A stretch of DNA of 64,000 nt from Promicromonospora panici (GCF_900608595.1 NZ_UWYY01000009.1:186001-250000); one strand, 5' to 3'. Counted from the stretch's first letter, positions 15,925 to 25,246 are shown. A program made the numbers and translations. Notes: a model not told the origin generated them from the letters alone.

Positions 15925-17175
15925 ATGAGCACCCTCCATTCACCGGGTCGCGGCCGCGACCGCTGGCAGGACACCGCGAGCGCCGCCGGCCTGCTGGCCG
16001 ACGACGGCAGCGTCGCCGTCACGATCTTCGCCGAGATGTCCGCCCTGGCCGTCCGGACCGGCGCCATCAACCTCGGCCAGGGTTTCCCCGACGTCGACGG
16101 GCCCGAGTACGTCAAGCAGGCCGCGATCGCGGCGATCCAGGAGGGCCGCAACCAGTACGCGCCCGGGGACGGCGTGCCCGAGCTGCGGGGCGCGATCGCC
16201 GAGCACCAGAAGCGCCACTACGGTCTGGACGTCGACCCCGCGACCGAGGTGCTGGTGACCACGGGCGCCACGGAGGCGCTGACCGCCTCCATCCTGGCGC
16301 TGACCCGTCCGGGCGACGAGGTGCTCACGCTGGAGCCGTTCTACGACTCGCACGCCGCCGCGATCGGCATGTCGGGGGCGACGCACGTCACCGCTCCCCT
16401 GCTCCCCGGACCCGATGGTTTCCGGCTCGACGTCGACGCGCTCCGCGCGGCCGCGTCGCCGCGCCTGCGGATGATCGTCCTGAATTCGCCGCACAACCCG
16501 ACCGGGACGGTGCTGACGCGGGACGAGCTTACGGCGATCGCCACCGTCGCGCGGGAGCGGGACGCGATCGTCGTGACCGACGAGGTCTACGAGCACCTCA
16601 CGTTCGGCGCCGAGCACATCCCGGTGGCGACGCTGCCGGGCATGGCCGAACGGACGCTCACCATCTCGTCGTCCGGCAAGACGTTCTCGCTCACCGGCTG
16701 GAAGGTCGGCTGGGTGCACGGGCCGTCCGACCTGGTCACGGCGGTGCGCACGGTCAAGCAGTTCCTCACGTACACGTCGGGCTCCCCGTTCCAGCCCGCC
16801 ATCGCGCAGGCCCTGGCCGACGACGACACCCCGCGCGCCCTGGCCGCATCCCTCGCCGACCGCCGGGACCTGCTCTGCTCCGGGCTGGAGGCCGCGGGCT
16901 TCACGGTCACCCGCCCGGCCGGCACGTACTTCGTGATGGCCGACGCCTCGGGACCGCTCGCCCGGCTCGGGCTGCGGGACGGCGTCGAGCTGTGCCGCCG
17001 GCTGCCCGAGCTGGCCGGCGTCGTGGCGATCCCGGCGGCCGCGTTCTGCCGCGGCGGTTCCCCGACGGCGAAAGCGCTGGCCTCACATGTGCGGTTCACC
17101 TTCGTGAAGTCGCCCGACGTCATCACCCGCGCGGTCGAACGGCTGGCAAGAGGTCTTCGCACCGCCACACCGTAG
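15925..17175 (+). CDS. PLP-dependent class I/II aminotransferase (DapC / kynurenine aminotransferase-like)
   Basis: A 416-residue fold-type I aminotransferase. INLGQGFPDVDGPEYVKQAA is the substrate-arm motif common to N-succinyldiaminopimelate and kynurenine-type aminotransferases; NQYAPGDGVPELRGAI, LNSPHNPTGTVLT (PLP-binding Asn), VTDEVYEHLTF (Asp/Tyr for the cofactor) and SSGKTFSLTGWKVGW with Lys252 (Schiff base) follow in the expected order. The C-terminal VRFTFVKSPDV supplies the carboxylate-binding Arg. ATG at 15925 is preferred to an in-frame ATG six codons upstream since TATCGT at 15912 gives a leaderless-type promoter. The substrate is unresolved: DapC, methionine or kynurenine transamination are all compatible. 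Confidence 0.87.
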   Translation: MSTLHSPGRGRDRWQDTASAAGLLADDGSVAVTIFAEMSALAVRTGAINLGQGFPDVDGPEYVKQAAIAAIQEGRNQYAPGDGVPELRGAIAEHQKRHYGLDVDPATEVLVTTGATEALTASILALTRPGDEVLTLEPFYDSHAAAIGMSGATHVTAPLLPGPDGFRLDVDALRAAASPRLRMIVLNSPHNPTGTVLTRDELTAIATVARERDAIVVTDEVYEHLTFGAEHIPVATLPGMAERTLTISSSGKTFSLTGWKVGWVHGPSDLVTAVRTVKQFLTYTSGSPFQPAIAQALADDDTPRALAASLADRRDLLCSGLEAAGFTVTRPAGTYFVMADASGPLARLGLRDGVELCRRLPELAGVVAIPAAAFCRGGSPTAKALASHVRFTFVKSPDVITRAVERLARGLRTATP

Positions 17176-17232
17176 TAACGCACCGCCGCCCAATGGTAGA
17201 CATGTAGGACATATCTGGACCTTGGGGGCGCC

Positions 17233-18150
17233 GTGGCTGAGGTATACGAGATCAAGGGCGACGAGGGGATCGTGCTGGAGGTGCTCGGGGCGGACGTCGA
17301 GCTCGCGGGCGAGCCGCAGGCCGTGCCCGAGCCGACGGCGGGCGGTCCGGAGCCGGTCGTGACGCCCCAGGCCGCGCTGAGCATCGCCTCGCGCGCCTCG
17401 TGGGGCGCCCGCTACCCGGACGGCGACCTGACCCTGACCGGCCTCGCGGTCGAAGTGTTCGTGCACCACAGCGTCACGGCCCAGCTCTCCGCGGACGCGA
17501 GCATCGCCGCCGAGGCCGAGCAGATGCGAGCACTGGAGAGCGTCGGCCAGTCCCGGTTCGGCACCGGCATCTCCTACAACGTGGTCATCTTCCCGTCCGG
17601 GCGGGCCTACCAGGGCGTGAGCTGGAACCGCCGCGGCACGCACACCGGCGGGCGCAACAGCACGTCCCGCTCGATCTGCTTCGCCGGCAACTACGAGACG
17701 AACCAGCCCACCGCCGCGCAGATCTCGACAGCCGCCGCGATCTACCGCGAGGGCAAGCAGCGCTGGTGGACCCAGGCCGCACCGCTGTACGGGCACCGCG
17801 ACGTCTCCCAGACCGCGTGCCCCGGCCGGAACCTGTACGCCCGCATCGACGACATCCGGACCGACACGGAGGAATTCCTCATGGCACTGACCGACGAGCA
17901 GCAGCGGACCCTGCTGGCGAACTCCGGCGAGACCGCGACCCGTACGGAGCAGCTCATCACGAAGGTGGACCGGCTGGAGGCCGACGAGGCCGCCCGGCGC
18001 GAAGCCCAGCGCAGGCACGAGGCCACGTCGGCCGCGCGGGAACGGGCCATGCTCGCCACGATCGAGACCCTGTCACAGAGCGTCGGGGTCGACCCCGAGG
18101 TGGTCATGGCGAGGCTCGATGAGAAGCTCTCCACGCTCGACGACGACTAG
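17233..18150 (+). CDS. PGRP/amidase_2-type N-acetylmuramoyl-L-alanine amidase without signal peptide
   Basis: A 305-residue protein with a zinc amidase domain at about residues 50-205. SRASWGARYPDG begins the PGRP fold; metal ligands are His78/His79 in EVFVHHSVT, His188 in YGHRDVSQTACPG and Cys196, so the enzyme should cleave the MurNAc-L-Ala bond. Residues 1-48 are an acidic, Pro/Glu-rich tail and residues 215-305 are a charged, probably coiled-coil region (RTEQLITKVDRLEADEAARR). No signal peptide or transmembrane segment is visible, as in phage endolysins. GTG at 17233 follows GGGGGC. No holin or phage gene flanks it; the next gene, 40 nt on, is the STAND protein. Confidence 0.85.
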   Translation: MAEVYEIKGDEGIVLEVLGADVELAGEPQAVPEPTAGGPEPVVTPQAALSIASRASWGARYPDGDLTLTGLAVEVFVHHSVTAQLSADASIAAEAEQMRALESVGQSRFGTGISYNVVIFPSGRAYQGVSWNRRGTHTGGRNSTSRSICFAGNYETNQPTAAQISTAAAIYREGKQRWWTQAAPLYGHRDVSQTACPGRNLYARIDDIRTDTEEFLMALTDEQQRTLLANSGETATRTEQLITKVDRLEADEAARREAQRRHEATSAARERAMLATIETLSQSVGVDPEVVMARLDEKLSTLDDD

Positions 18151-18178
18151 GCCGCGTCCCGCCGGCCTGACCACGAAG

Positions 18179-18184
18179 TAGGCT
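18179..18184 (+). promoter_or_regulatory. -10 element TAGGCT for leaderless STAND mRNA
   Basis: TAGGCT ends 6 nt before the GTG at 18191, and no purine-rich ribosome site precedes that start. This gives the STAND gene its own promoter despite the short gap after the amidase. Confidence 0.45.
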
Positions 18185-18190
18185 CTCGGG

Positions 18191-21100
18191 GTGGGACGTC
18201 GCGAGAAGCCGGTGGACCCCGGTGCCGGTCCCGTCCAGCGGCTCGCGCACGACCTGCGCGCCCTCCGCGAGCAGGCGGGCACGCCCACGTACCGGGAGAT
18301 GGCCCGACGCACGGACTACTCTCCGAGCGCGCTGTCCCAGGCGGCAGCCGGGGAGGTCCTGCCGTCCCTGGCCGTGGTGCTGGCGTACGCCTCAGCGCTG
18401 GACGCTGACCCCGCGGAGTGGGAACGGCGGTGGCGGGACGCCGACCGCGACGTCCGTGAGGCCGCCGCCCGGGACGAGGACACCGCGCCGCCGTACCGCG
18501 GGCTGGCCCGCTTCGAACCGGGTGACCGGGAGCTGTTCTTCGGCCGCGACGAACTGGTCGGTGAGCTGCTGGAGCTGGTGCGGGAGCACCGGTTCGCCGC
18601 GGTGTTCGGCCCGTCCGGCAGCGGCAAGTCCTCGCTGCTGCGGGCCGGGCTGATCCCCGCGCTGAGCAAGATCCCGGCCATCGACCGGCCGGGGCTGATC
18701 CGCATCCTCACGCCGGGCGAACGGCCGGCGCACACCCACGCCGATGCGCTCGTCCCGCAGGACGGCGAGCAGGACACCTGGGTGATCGTCGACCAGTTCG
18801 AGGAGCTGTTCACCCTGTGCCGGGACCGCGCGGAGCGGAACAGCTTCCTGGACGCGCTGCTCACCGCCCGCGAGCCCGCCAGCCGGCTGCGGGTGGTCAT
18901 CGCGGTCCGCGGGGACTTCTACGGCCACTGCGCCACCCGCCGCGACCTCGCGGACGCCGTGCGCCGGGCGAACCTCCTGGTCGGGCCGATGAGCCCGGCC
19001 GAGCTGCGCGAGGTGATCACCGGTCCGGCGACCGCCGTCGGCCTCAACGTGGAACGGGCGCTCACCGCCCGCATCATCGACGAGACCACCGACCGGCCCG
19101 GCGCATTGCCCATGCTGTCCCACACCCTGCTGGAGACCTGGCGCCACCGGCGCGGCCGCACCCTGACCCTCGCCGCGTACGAGGAGACCGGTGGCGTCGA
19201 GGGTGCCATCGCCGCAACCGCCGAGAAGCTGTACGCAGACCTGTCCCCGGCCCAGGCCCGCACCGCCCGCAGGGTCCTGCTCCGCCTGATCGCCCCCGGC
19301 GACGGCACCGCCGACACCCGCCGCCCGGCGGAACGGGCCGAGCTGGACGCGGGTACTGAGATGGGCTCCGCAGGGTCGGACGCACCTGGCCACGATGTCG
19401 ACGTCGTCATCGAGCGACTCGCCACCGCTCGGCTGATCACCCTCGGCGAGGGCGTTGTCGAGCTGGCCCACGAGGCGCTGATCACCGGCTGGCCCCGACT
19501 ACGGGACTGGATCGACCAGGACCGCGAGCGCCTGCGCGAACAGCGCCGCCTCGGCGAGGCCGCCCGCGCCTGGGAGGAGCTGGACCGCGACCCGGGAGCG
19601 CTGTACCGGGGGACGCGGCTCGAACGCGCGGCGGAGCTGTTCGGCGGCACCGGGGGCGGGGCGCAGCGGGAGGACGACCTGACCCGCCCCGAGCGCGCCT
19701 TCCTCACCGCCGCCCTGGCCGCCCGGGACGCGGAACAGGGCGAGGCCATCCGCACGACGAGACGGTTCCGCACCCTCGCGGCAGCGCTCTCCGCCTTCCT
19801 CGTGCTCGCGCTCGGCGCAGGTCTCCTCGCCTGGCAGGAGAACCGGGCGAGCGAGGAGGAGCACACCAGGACGACGGCCCGTCGGATAGCGGCCGTTGCG
19901 GGCGGCCTGCGCGCGGCCGATCCTCGTGCGGCGGCGCTGCTGGGGGTCGCCGCCTGGCAGATCGCGCCCCTCACCGAGTCCCGTTCCGCGCTGCTCGGCT
20001 CCCTGGCCCAGCCGGAGGTGGACGCGTTCACCGACCGCCAGACCGGGACGGGCACGCGGCGGTTCCTCGCCGCGGACGGCCAGACCCTGTTCAGCTCGGC
20101 GGACCGCCGGGTACGCGTCTGGGACGTGGTCCGCGGTGAGCAGACCGACGGGTTCCAGCTGCCCGCGGGCACGACCCTCGACGGTGTCAGCCCGGACGCT
20201 CGCACCCTGTACGTCTCCGGGCCGGACGGCGCGGAGCTGTGGGACGTGGCGACGCGGAGGCCCGTCGCCGCGCGCATGACCGAGGACATCGCCCTGGCGG
20301 ACTTCGCTGCCGACGGGCGCAGCTATCTCGTCAGCTCGCTGCCGGACGGGCACGGTGAGGGGTTCGTCCAGCGGCGCCGGACCGAGGACGGCAAGGTCCT
20401 CTTCGAGCGCGACGTCGCGGGCGACGTGTCCCAGGCCGGGCTCGGTGCGGACGGCCGGCTGGTCGCGATGTGTCCGATCGGCGGCACGCTCCAGGTGTGG
20501 GACAGCGTCAGCGGCGAGCGCCGGACCGGCGCCTGGGGGACGGAGGAGGTCTGCGGCATCGCCTCCGGCTCGATCCGGTTCAGCCGCGACGGCACGCGGC
20601 TGGCCATGGCGTCCGCCGCGGAGACCCGGGTCTGGGACCTGACGAGCGGACGCCTCCTCGCCGAGGTCATGGGCAGCGGGGACGGCCTTCTCCCCCGCAC
20701 CGAGTTCTCGCCGGACGGTGCGTTCCTGGCGCTGGCGGACGACACCGCCCTCACGGTCTGGCGCCTGCGGGACTCCGGCGTCCTGGTCTTCCAGCGAGCG
20801 CTCGACGGTGAAGTGGCCGGCAACCTCGCCTGGTCCCCCGGCGAGCGTCCGGTGCTGCGCTTCCTCGCCGGGTCCACCGTCCGCTCGTACGGCCTCGGCG
20901 CGCGCCTCGCGCCCTGGCAGGCCACGCCCACCGACACGGCAGCCCTCAGCCCCGACGGCACCGCCCTCGCCATCGCGGCCCACTCCCGCAAGGGTGGGGG
21001 CTACCGCTTCGAGCTGCGCTCCCCCGGCACCGGCGAGGTGCTCGCCACAGCGGACCTCGGCCCGCTGCAGGGGGCGGACGGCGACACCCCGCTGCTCGTC

Positions 21101-21982
21101 TTCAGCCCGGACGGCCGGGCACTCGTCGTGGCCGACACCACGACGTCCAGGGGTTCCGTACGGCAGCGGTTCACCGTGTGGGACGTCCGGCGGCACGAGG
21201 TGCGGACGTCGTTCGACATCCCGCTGGCCGACGAGCATCCGCTGTCCGCGATCACTCTCGGCCCGCAGGGCCGGACGCTGCTGGTCTCGCGCCTGGACGA
21301 CGCCGCCGTGGTCGACGTCTGGGACACCGGTACGGAGGACGGCGAGGCGGGCCCGCGACGGACGGGCACCCTGCCGGTCGCGGTCGGCGCTCTCTCGGCC
21401 GTCCGGCCCGACGGGCGGCTGCTCGCCGACTCCGCGGACCAGGCCACGACGCTCCCGTCCGGCACGGTCGCCGGACGTGCTCTCGCCCAGGGCCGGGAGG
21501 TCACCGCCCTGGCGTTCAGCCCCGACGGGACGGTTCTCGCTGTCGGCGACTCAGCGGGCCGGGTGCACCTGTGGGACGGCGACGTCGAGCAGCGGGCGGG
21601 CTTCCTGGCCGGCCTCTCCGGAACCGGGGAGGTCGGTGTCCGGGAGGCCGTCTCCGCGATCGCCTTCTCGGCCGACGGCCGCACACTCGCCCTGGGCGGC
21701 ACCGCCGGCACCCTCCAGCTCTGGGACACCGCCTCCCAGCAGCTCCTCGCCGCGGAGCTGCCGACCGCCGGCGAGGAGATCCGGTCGCTCGCCTTCAGCC
21801 GGGACGGCGGCACCGTGTACGCCGCGAGCCCGCACGCCCCGCTCCAGACCTACTCCATCGACCCCGACCGGGCCGTCCTCGACATCTGCGACCGCACCGG
21901 CACCGGTCTGACGAGGGACCAGTGGCGGACGTACGTCCCGGACGCGCCGTACCGCCAGGTCTGCGCTCAGAAACGTGATTGA
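18191..21982 (+). CDS. HTH - STAND NTPase (nSTAND1-like) - transmembrane - WD40 repeat protein
   Basis: A 1263-residue multidomain signalling protein. Residues 15-75 resemble an XRE-type helix-turn-helix (TYREMARRTDYSPSALSQAA). A P-loop STAND NTPase follows: GRDELVGELLELV, Walker A GPSGSGKS at 140-147 and Walker B WVIVDQFEEL at 197-206, then a winged-helix and helical arm with HTLLETW and LAHEALITGWPRLRDWI near residues 420-440. One transmembrane helix lies at about 527-548 (LAAALSAFLVLALGAGLLAW). From about residue 610 to the end are WD40-type repeats (for example AFSPDGTVLAVGDSAGRVHL), folding as one or two propellers. Proteins of this plan are frequent in multicellular actinobacteria and are thought to switch on ligand sensing by the repeats. 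Target and effector are unknown. Confidence 0.86.
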   Translation: MGRREKPVDPGAGPVQRLAHDLRALREQAGTPTYREMARRTDYSPSALSQAAAGEVLPSLAVVLAYASALDADPAEWERRWRDADRDVREAAARDEDTAPPYRGLARFEPGDRELFFGRDELVGELLELVREHRFAAVFGPSGSGKSSLLRAGLIPALSKIPAIDRPGLIRILTPGERPAHTHADALVPQDGEQDTWVIVDQFEELFTLCRDRAERNSFLDALLTAREPASRLRVVIAVRGDFYGHCATRRDLADAVRRANLLVGPMSPAELREVITGPATAVGLNVERALTARIIDETTDRPGALPMLSHTLLETWRHRRGRTLTLAAYEETGGVEGAIAATAEKLYADLSPAQARTARRVLLRLIAPGDGTADTRRPAERAELDAGTEMGSAGSDAPGHDVDVVIERLATARLITLGEGVVELAHEALITGWPRLRDWIDQDRERLREQRRLGEAARAWEELDRDPGALYRGTRLERAAELFGGTGGGAQREDDLTRPERAFLTAALAARDAEQGEAIRTTRRFRTLAAALSAFLVLALGAGLLAWQENRASEEEHTRTTARRIAAVAGGLRAADPRAAALLGVAAWQIAPLTESRSALLGSLAQPEVDAFTDRQTGTGTRRFLAADGQTLFSSADRRVRVWDVVRGEQTDGFQLPAGTTLDGVSPDARTLYVSGPDGAELWDVATRRPVAARMTEDIALADFAADGRSYLVSSLPDGHGEGFVQRRRTEDGKVLFERDVAGDVSQAGLGADGRLVAMCPIGGTLQVWDSVSGERRTGAWGTEEVCGIASGSIRFSRDGTRLAMASAAETRVWDLTSGRLLAEVMGSGDGLLPRTEFSPDGAFLALADDTALTVWRLRDSGVLVFQRALDGEVAGNLAWSPGERPVLRFLAGSTVRSYGLGARLAPWQATPTDTAALSPDGTALAIAAHSRKGGGYRFELRSPGTGEVLATADLGPLQGADGDTPLLVFSPDGRALVVADTTTSRGSVRQRFTVWDVRRHEVRTSFDIPLADEHPLSAITLGPQGRTLLVSRLDDAAVVDVWDTGTEDGEAGPRRTGTLPVAVGALSAVRPDGRLLADSADQATTLPSGTVAGRALAQGREVTALAFSPDGTVLAVGDSAGRVHLWDGDVEQRAGFLAGLSGTGEVGVREAVSAIAFSADGRTLALGGTAGTLQLWDTASQQLLAAELPTAGEEIRSLAFSRDGGTVYAASPHAPLQTYSIDPDRAVLDICDRTGTGLTRDQWRTYVPDAPYRQVCAQKRD

Positions 21983-22010
21983 TCAGGGTGACGGCGGGGG
22001 TCGCTGATCA
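21978..22010. promoter_or_regulatory. Inverted repeat TTGATCAG...CTGATCAA
   Basis: Arms TTGATCAG (21978-21985) and CTGATCAA (22003-22010) surround a 17-nt GC-rich loop, straddling the STAND stop codon and ending 27 nt before the deacetylase start. It could terminate STAND transcription or act as an operator of the deacetylase; the half-sites each contain the palindrome TGATCA. Confidence 0.4.
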
Positions 22011-22037
22011 ACTGAGATGCCCGTGACGATGGGGCCC

Positions 22038-23468
22038 ATGCGCAAGAACACACTCGTCCCCTCGCTCCTCCTGCTCGGCGTCCTGTCTCTGACAACGGCC
22101 TGCACCCCGGACTCGGAGGTCTCGACGGCCTCCGTGGACACCGGGGCCGGCCCCTCCGCCGCGAGCGGCGTCGAGCGAACCGTCGACCCGACGAAGATCG
22201 AAGGGCTGGACATCGTCAACGACAGCGGCAACGGCCCCTCCTGCCCCTGGGCAACCAGCTATCCGGCCGTACCCGGTGCCGAGCCGATGACCGCCGCGAT
22301 GAAGAGCGACGTCGAACGCCGCCTCCGGGCCTACGTCGACGACGGCTGCGGTTCGGGCAACGAGCTCGACTTCAACATCGGCTTCGACTTCCTGGTCGCG
22401 TCGGGCGACGTCGTCGGCGTCCGGCTGACGACCCAGGACCCGGGCGCGGCCGGCGACGGGACGGAGACGAAGACGTACTGGTACGGCGGCGAGGACGCTC
22501 AGCCGCACGACGCGCTCGGCTTGATCGCGGAGGCGTCCCGCCCGGACTTCCTCTCCGTGGTGCGGGAGCGGCTCGAGGGTCGCGAGGGCGTCGACACCGC
22601 CATCCTGGGCGCCGCCCTCTCCGGGCCCCAGGCGCAGCAAGACCTTCTTGACGACATGTCGGTCACCCGCGACGGCGCACTGCGGATCGACTTCGACCGC
22701 AGCACGGTCGGTGTCCCCGCAGGCGGCCGGTACCAGGTGATCCTGCCGCCGGCGGAGGTCGCGCCCTGGCTGTCCGGCTTCGGCAGGCGGGTCCAGGAGC
22801 AGGCGGTGTCGCCGGGCGGCACGCTCGACCTCGGGGCCCCCACCGCCGAGGAGCCCGAGCCCGCGCCCGAGGCGAGCGCGCCCGGTGCCGACACCACGGA
22901 CTGCTCGAAGGTGAAGTGCATAGCCATGACCTTCGACGACGGCCCGGCGGTGCCGGAGACCGCGACGCTGCTCGAGTACCTCGCCGAGTACGACGCCCGC
23001 GCCACCTTCTTCGTCGTCGGCCAGAACGCCGCCGCCCACCCCGACGTCCTGCGAGCGGAGGTCGAAGCCGGGCACGAGGTCGGCAACCACTCCTGGAACC
23101 ACCCCGACCTCACCCAGCTGAGCACCGCCGAGGTCACCTCCCAGCTGGACCGCACCAGCGCGGCGATCAAGGCGGCGACGGGCGACGAGCCGACGCTGTT
23201 CCGACCCCCGTACGGCGCGATCGACGACGCCGTGAAGTCGGCGACCACCCTCTCGCCCGTCCTGTGGGACGTGGACCCGGAGGACTGGAAGTACCGCGAC
23301 ACCGAGCGGGTGGCGCAGACCGTGATCGCCCAGGCCGGAGCCAACGACGTCGTCCTGCTGCACGACATCCACCCGACCTCGGTGGCCGCGGTCCCGGAGA
23401 TCCTGCGCACCCTCACCGCGCAGGGCTTCCACTTCGTGACGGTCAGCCACCTGCGCGCCACCCTCTGA
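22038..23468 (+). CDS. Secreted lipoprotein polysaccharide deacetylase (NodB domain, carbohydrate esterase 4)
   Basis: A 476-residue protein. MRKNTLVPSLLLLGVLSLTT followed by AC gives a lipoprotein signal with the modified Cys at about residue 22. Residues 50-270 form an RsiV/DUF3298-like region of two alpha/beta halves (paired ATSYPAVPGAEPMTAAM and ILPPAEVAPWLSGFG). The NodB deacetylase domain covers about 285-470: IAMTFDDGP (catalytic Asp and metal Asp), GNHSWNHPDLTQL (HxxxH metal site), FRPPYGAIDD (catalytic Arg region), and VVLLHDIHPTS (catalytic His). It should remove N- or O-acetyl groups from peptidoglycan or another wall polysaccharide outside the cell. The upstream in-frame ATG (22017) would lengthen the signal and is less likely. 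Confidence 0.9.
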   Translation: MRKNTLVPSLLLLGVLSLTTACTPDSEVSTASVDTGAGPSAASGVERTVDPTKIEGLDIVNDSGNGPSCPWATSYPAVPGAEPMTAAMKSDVERRLRAYVDDGCGSGNELDFNIGFDFLVASGDVVGVRLTTQDPGAAGDGTETKTYWYGGEDAQPHDALGLIAEASRPDFLSVVRERLEGREGVDTAILGAALSGPQAQQDLLDDMSVTRDGALRIDFDRSTVGVPAGGRYQVILPPAEVAPWLSGFGRRVQEQAVSPGGTLDLGAPTAEEPEPAPEASAPGADTTDCSKVKCIAMTFDDGPAVPETATLLEYLAEYDARATFFVVGQNAAAHPDVLRAEVEAGHEVGNHSWNHPDLTQLSTAEVTSQLDRTSAAIKAATGDEPTLFRPPYGAIDDAVKSATTLSPVLWDVDPEDWKYRDTERVAQTVIAQAGANDVVLLHDIHPTSVAAVPEILRTLTAQGFHFVTVSHLRATL

Positions 23469-23472
23469 CGCA

Positions 23473-23505
23473 CCGCTGCCGGACGGCGGCGTCGTCCGGC
23501 AGCGG
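23473..23505. terminator. Bidirectional hairpin terminator between convergent genes
   Basis: A perfect 13-bp stem (CCGCTGCCGGACG at 23473-23485, CGTCCGGCAGCGG at 23493-23505) with a 7-nt loop, 4 nt after the deacetylase stop and 13 nt from the lysE stop. Its position between convergent ends supports shared termination. Confidence 0.75.
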
Positions 23506-23518
23506 AATTCTGGCCGGC

Positions 23519-24136
23519 CTAGGCCGCGACCAGCGAGACCGCGACGGCCAGCATGATCAGCGCGATGACGCCGTCGAGCACGCGCCACGCGCCGGGACGC
23601 TTGAGCACGGGGGCGAGCAGCCGCGCCCCGTACGCGAGGCCGGTGAACCAGGCGACGCTGGACACCATCGCACCCGCGGTGAACCACCACCGGTCGTCGC
23701 CGTAGCTGGCGGCGACCGAACCCTGCAGCATCACCGTGTCGAGGTACACGTGCGGGTTCAGCCAGGTCAGCGCCAGCGTGGTGAGGACCACCGGCTTGAG
23801 GCGCCGGCCCGGGCTGTCGCCCAGGGCGCCGTCCTCGGCGGCGGCGAGCGTCGTGTCGCCCTTGACCGCCCGCACGGCGGCCATGGCCCCGTAGCCGAGC
23901 ACGACTGCGGCGCCCAGCCAGCGCATCACCACGACGGCGTCGGGCCACCGCTCGACGAGCGGGCCGAACCCGGCGCCCCCGGCCGCGTAGAGCACCGCGT
24001 CGGACGCCGCGCAGATCGCCGCCACGACGCCCACGTGCTCGCGCCGCAGCCCCTGACGCAGCACGAACGCGTTCTGGGCTCCGATGGCGACGATGAGCGA
24101 GAGGCCGAATCCGAGTCCGGCGAGCAGGGCGAGCAT
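23519..24136 (-). CDS. LysE/ArgO-family amino-acid exporter (copy 1)
   Basis: A 205-residue inner-membrane exporter with six hydrophobic segments. GFGLSLIVAIGAQNAFVLRQ at the N-terminus and TWLNPHVYLDTVML around residue 133 are signatures of LysE and ArgO, which export L-lysine and L-arginine. The gene is divergent from the LysG-like regulator with 89 bp between starts. It is about as long as ArgO (around 200 residues) and is closely similar to the second exporter at 25247 over its whole length. In known systems the regulator binds lysine or arginine and activates the divergent exporter. Confidence 0.9.
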   Translation of the reverse strand: MLALLAGLGFGLSLIVAIGAQNAFVLRQGLRREHVGVVAAICAASDAVLYAAGGAGFGPLVERWPDAVVVMRWLGAAVVLGYGAMAAVRAVKGDTTLAAAEDGALGDSPGRRLKPVVLTTLALTWLNPHVYLDTVMLQGSVAASYGDDRWWFTAGAMVSSVAWFTGLAYGARLLAPVLKRPGAWRVLDGVIALIMLAVAVSLVAA

Positions 24137-24225
24137 GGTGCCACGCTAGGCAGCCAACCCCGTGAAGACCAGTTCATGTTTCTGAGGCTGCATAAGCAGA
24201 ACTGAAGTTGGGGCACACTGGGAGT

Positions 24226-25149
24226 ATGCGATGGGACTCCCGCCAGCTCGAAGCACTGGCCGCCGTGGTCGCGGAGGGTTCGTTCGACGCCGCGGCCCGC
24301 ACGCTGCACGTGACACCGTCCGCCGTCAGCCAGAGGATCCGCGCGCTGGAGAATGCGGCGGGCAGCGTGCTCGTGCGGCGGGCGCGCCCGGTCGTGGCCA
24401 CGGCGTCGGGCCAGGCGCTCCTGCGGCTCGCCCGACAGACCGAGCTGCTCGGCGCCGAGGTCGCCGCGGAGCTGGGCGCGGACGATCAGGGCGACCAGGG
24501 CACAGGGAGCGGCGGCGCGTCCGAAAGCTTCGTCACCGTGCCCCTGGCGGTCAGCGCGGACTCCCTGGCCACCTGGGTGATGCCCGCCCTGGCCCAGGTC
24601 GAGGGCGTCACCTTCGACCTGCACCGCGCCGACGACAGCCGCACCGCCGACCTCCTGCGCGAGGGCGTCGTGATGGCGGCGGTCACCTCGCAGACCGCCC
24701 AGGTGCAGGGCTGCCGCAGCACCCCGCTCGGCATCATGCGCTACCGGCCCGCCTGCACGCGCGCCTTCGCGCGGCACTGGTTCCCCCACGGCCCGACGCC
24801 GGAGGCGCTCGCCCAGGCACCCGTCGTCATCTTCGACCGGACCGACGACCTGCAGGACATGTATCTGCGCGAGCACGCGCCGGACGCCAGGCCGCCGCGG
24901 CACCACGTGCCGAGCACCGTCGAGTACGAGGAGACCATCCGCCTCGGCCTCGGCTGGGGCATGCTGCTGGACCACCCGACGATCGGCGGGCTCGAGGACG
25001 GCACCGGGGGCGGCATCACGCTCCTGGAGGCCGACGCCGTGCTCGACATCCCGCTGCACCTGCAGCAGTGGAAGCTGCGTTCCGCGGTGCTCGACAGGGT
25101 TACCGCCGCGCTGCGAAAAGAAGCAACACGCGAGCTGCTCCCCGCGTGA
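24226..25149 (+). CDS. LysG/ArgP-type LysR regulator of amino-acid export
   Basis: A 307-residue LysR-family activator. The winged helix (residues 1-60) reads DSRQLEALAAVVAEGSFDAA then LHVTPSAVSQRIRALENAAG, matching ArgP/IciA/LysG rather than generic LysR proteins. The effector domain follows (about 90-300), with VPLAVSADSLATWVMPAL as its first strand. ArgP and LysG sense lysine, arginine or histidine and activate argO/lysE. ATG at 24226 is preferred to TTG 18 nt upstream because the extra residues are not conserved; CACACT at 24214-24219 may be a leaderless -10. The regulator is flanked by two lysE paralogues, one divergent and one 97 nt downstream. Confidence 0.88.
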   Translation: MRWDSRQLEALAAVVAEGSFDAAARTLHVTPSAVSQRIRALENAAGSVLVRRARPVVATASGQALLRLARQTELLGAEVAAELGADDQGDQGTGSGGASESFVTVPLAVSADSLATWVMPALAQVEGVTFDLHRADDSRTADLLREGVVMAAVTSQTAQVQGCRSTPLGIMRYRPACTRAFARHWFPHGPTPEALAQAPVVIFDRTDDLQDMYLREHAPDARPPRHHVPSTVEYEETIRLGLGWGMLLDHPTIGGLEDGTGGGITLLEADAVLDIPLHLQQWKLRSAVLDRVTAALRKEATRELLPA

Positions 25150-25234
25150 AATCTGGACGTACCCCCATCATTAACCCTGTTTCAGTCCTACCGCACTTCC
25201 GAATCATGAACCGGACATCAGCTGTCCGACTTCC

Positions 25235-25240
25235 TACGGT
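25235..25240 (+). promoter_or_regulatory. -10 element TACGGT for second lysE
   Basis: TACGGT lies 6 nt ahead of the ATG at 25247 and no Shine-Dalgarno is visible, so the second exporter probably has its own leaderless promoter instead of reading through from the regulator. AACCGGACATCAGCTGTCCG just upstream (about 25209-25228) contains GGACA/TGTCC half-sites and could be a regulator site. Confidence 0.45.
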
Positions 25241-25246
25241 TCAGAC

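Noticed and set aside
17233..18150. The amidase as evidence of a prophage.
   Set aside because: No holin, structural, integrase or terminase gene on either side; a lone endolysin-like gene is not enough.
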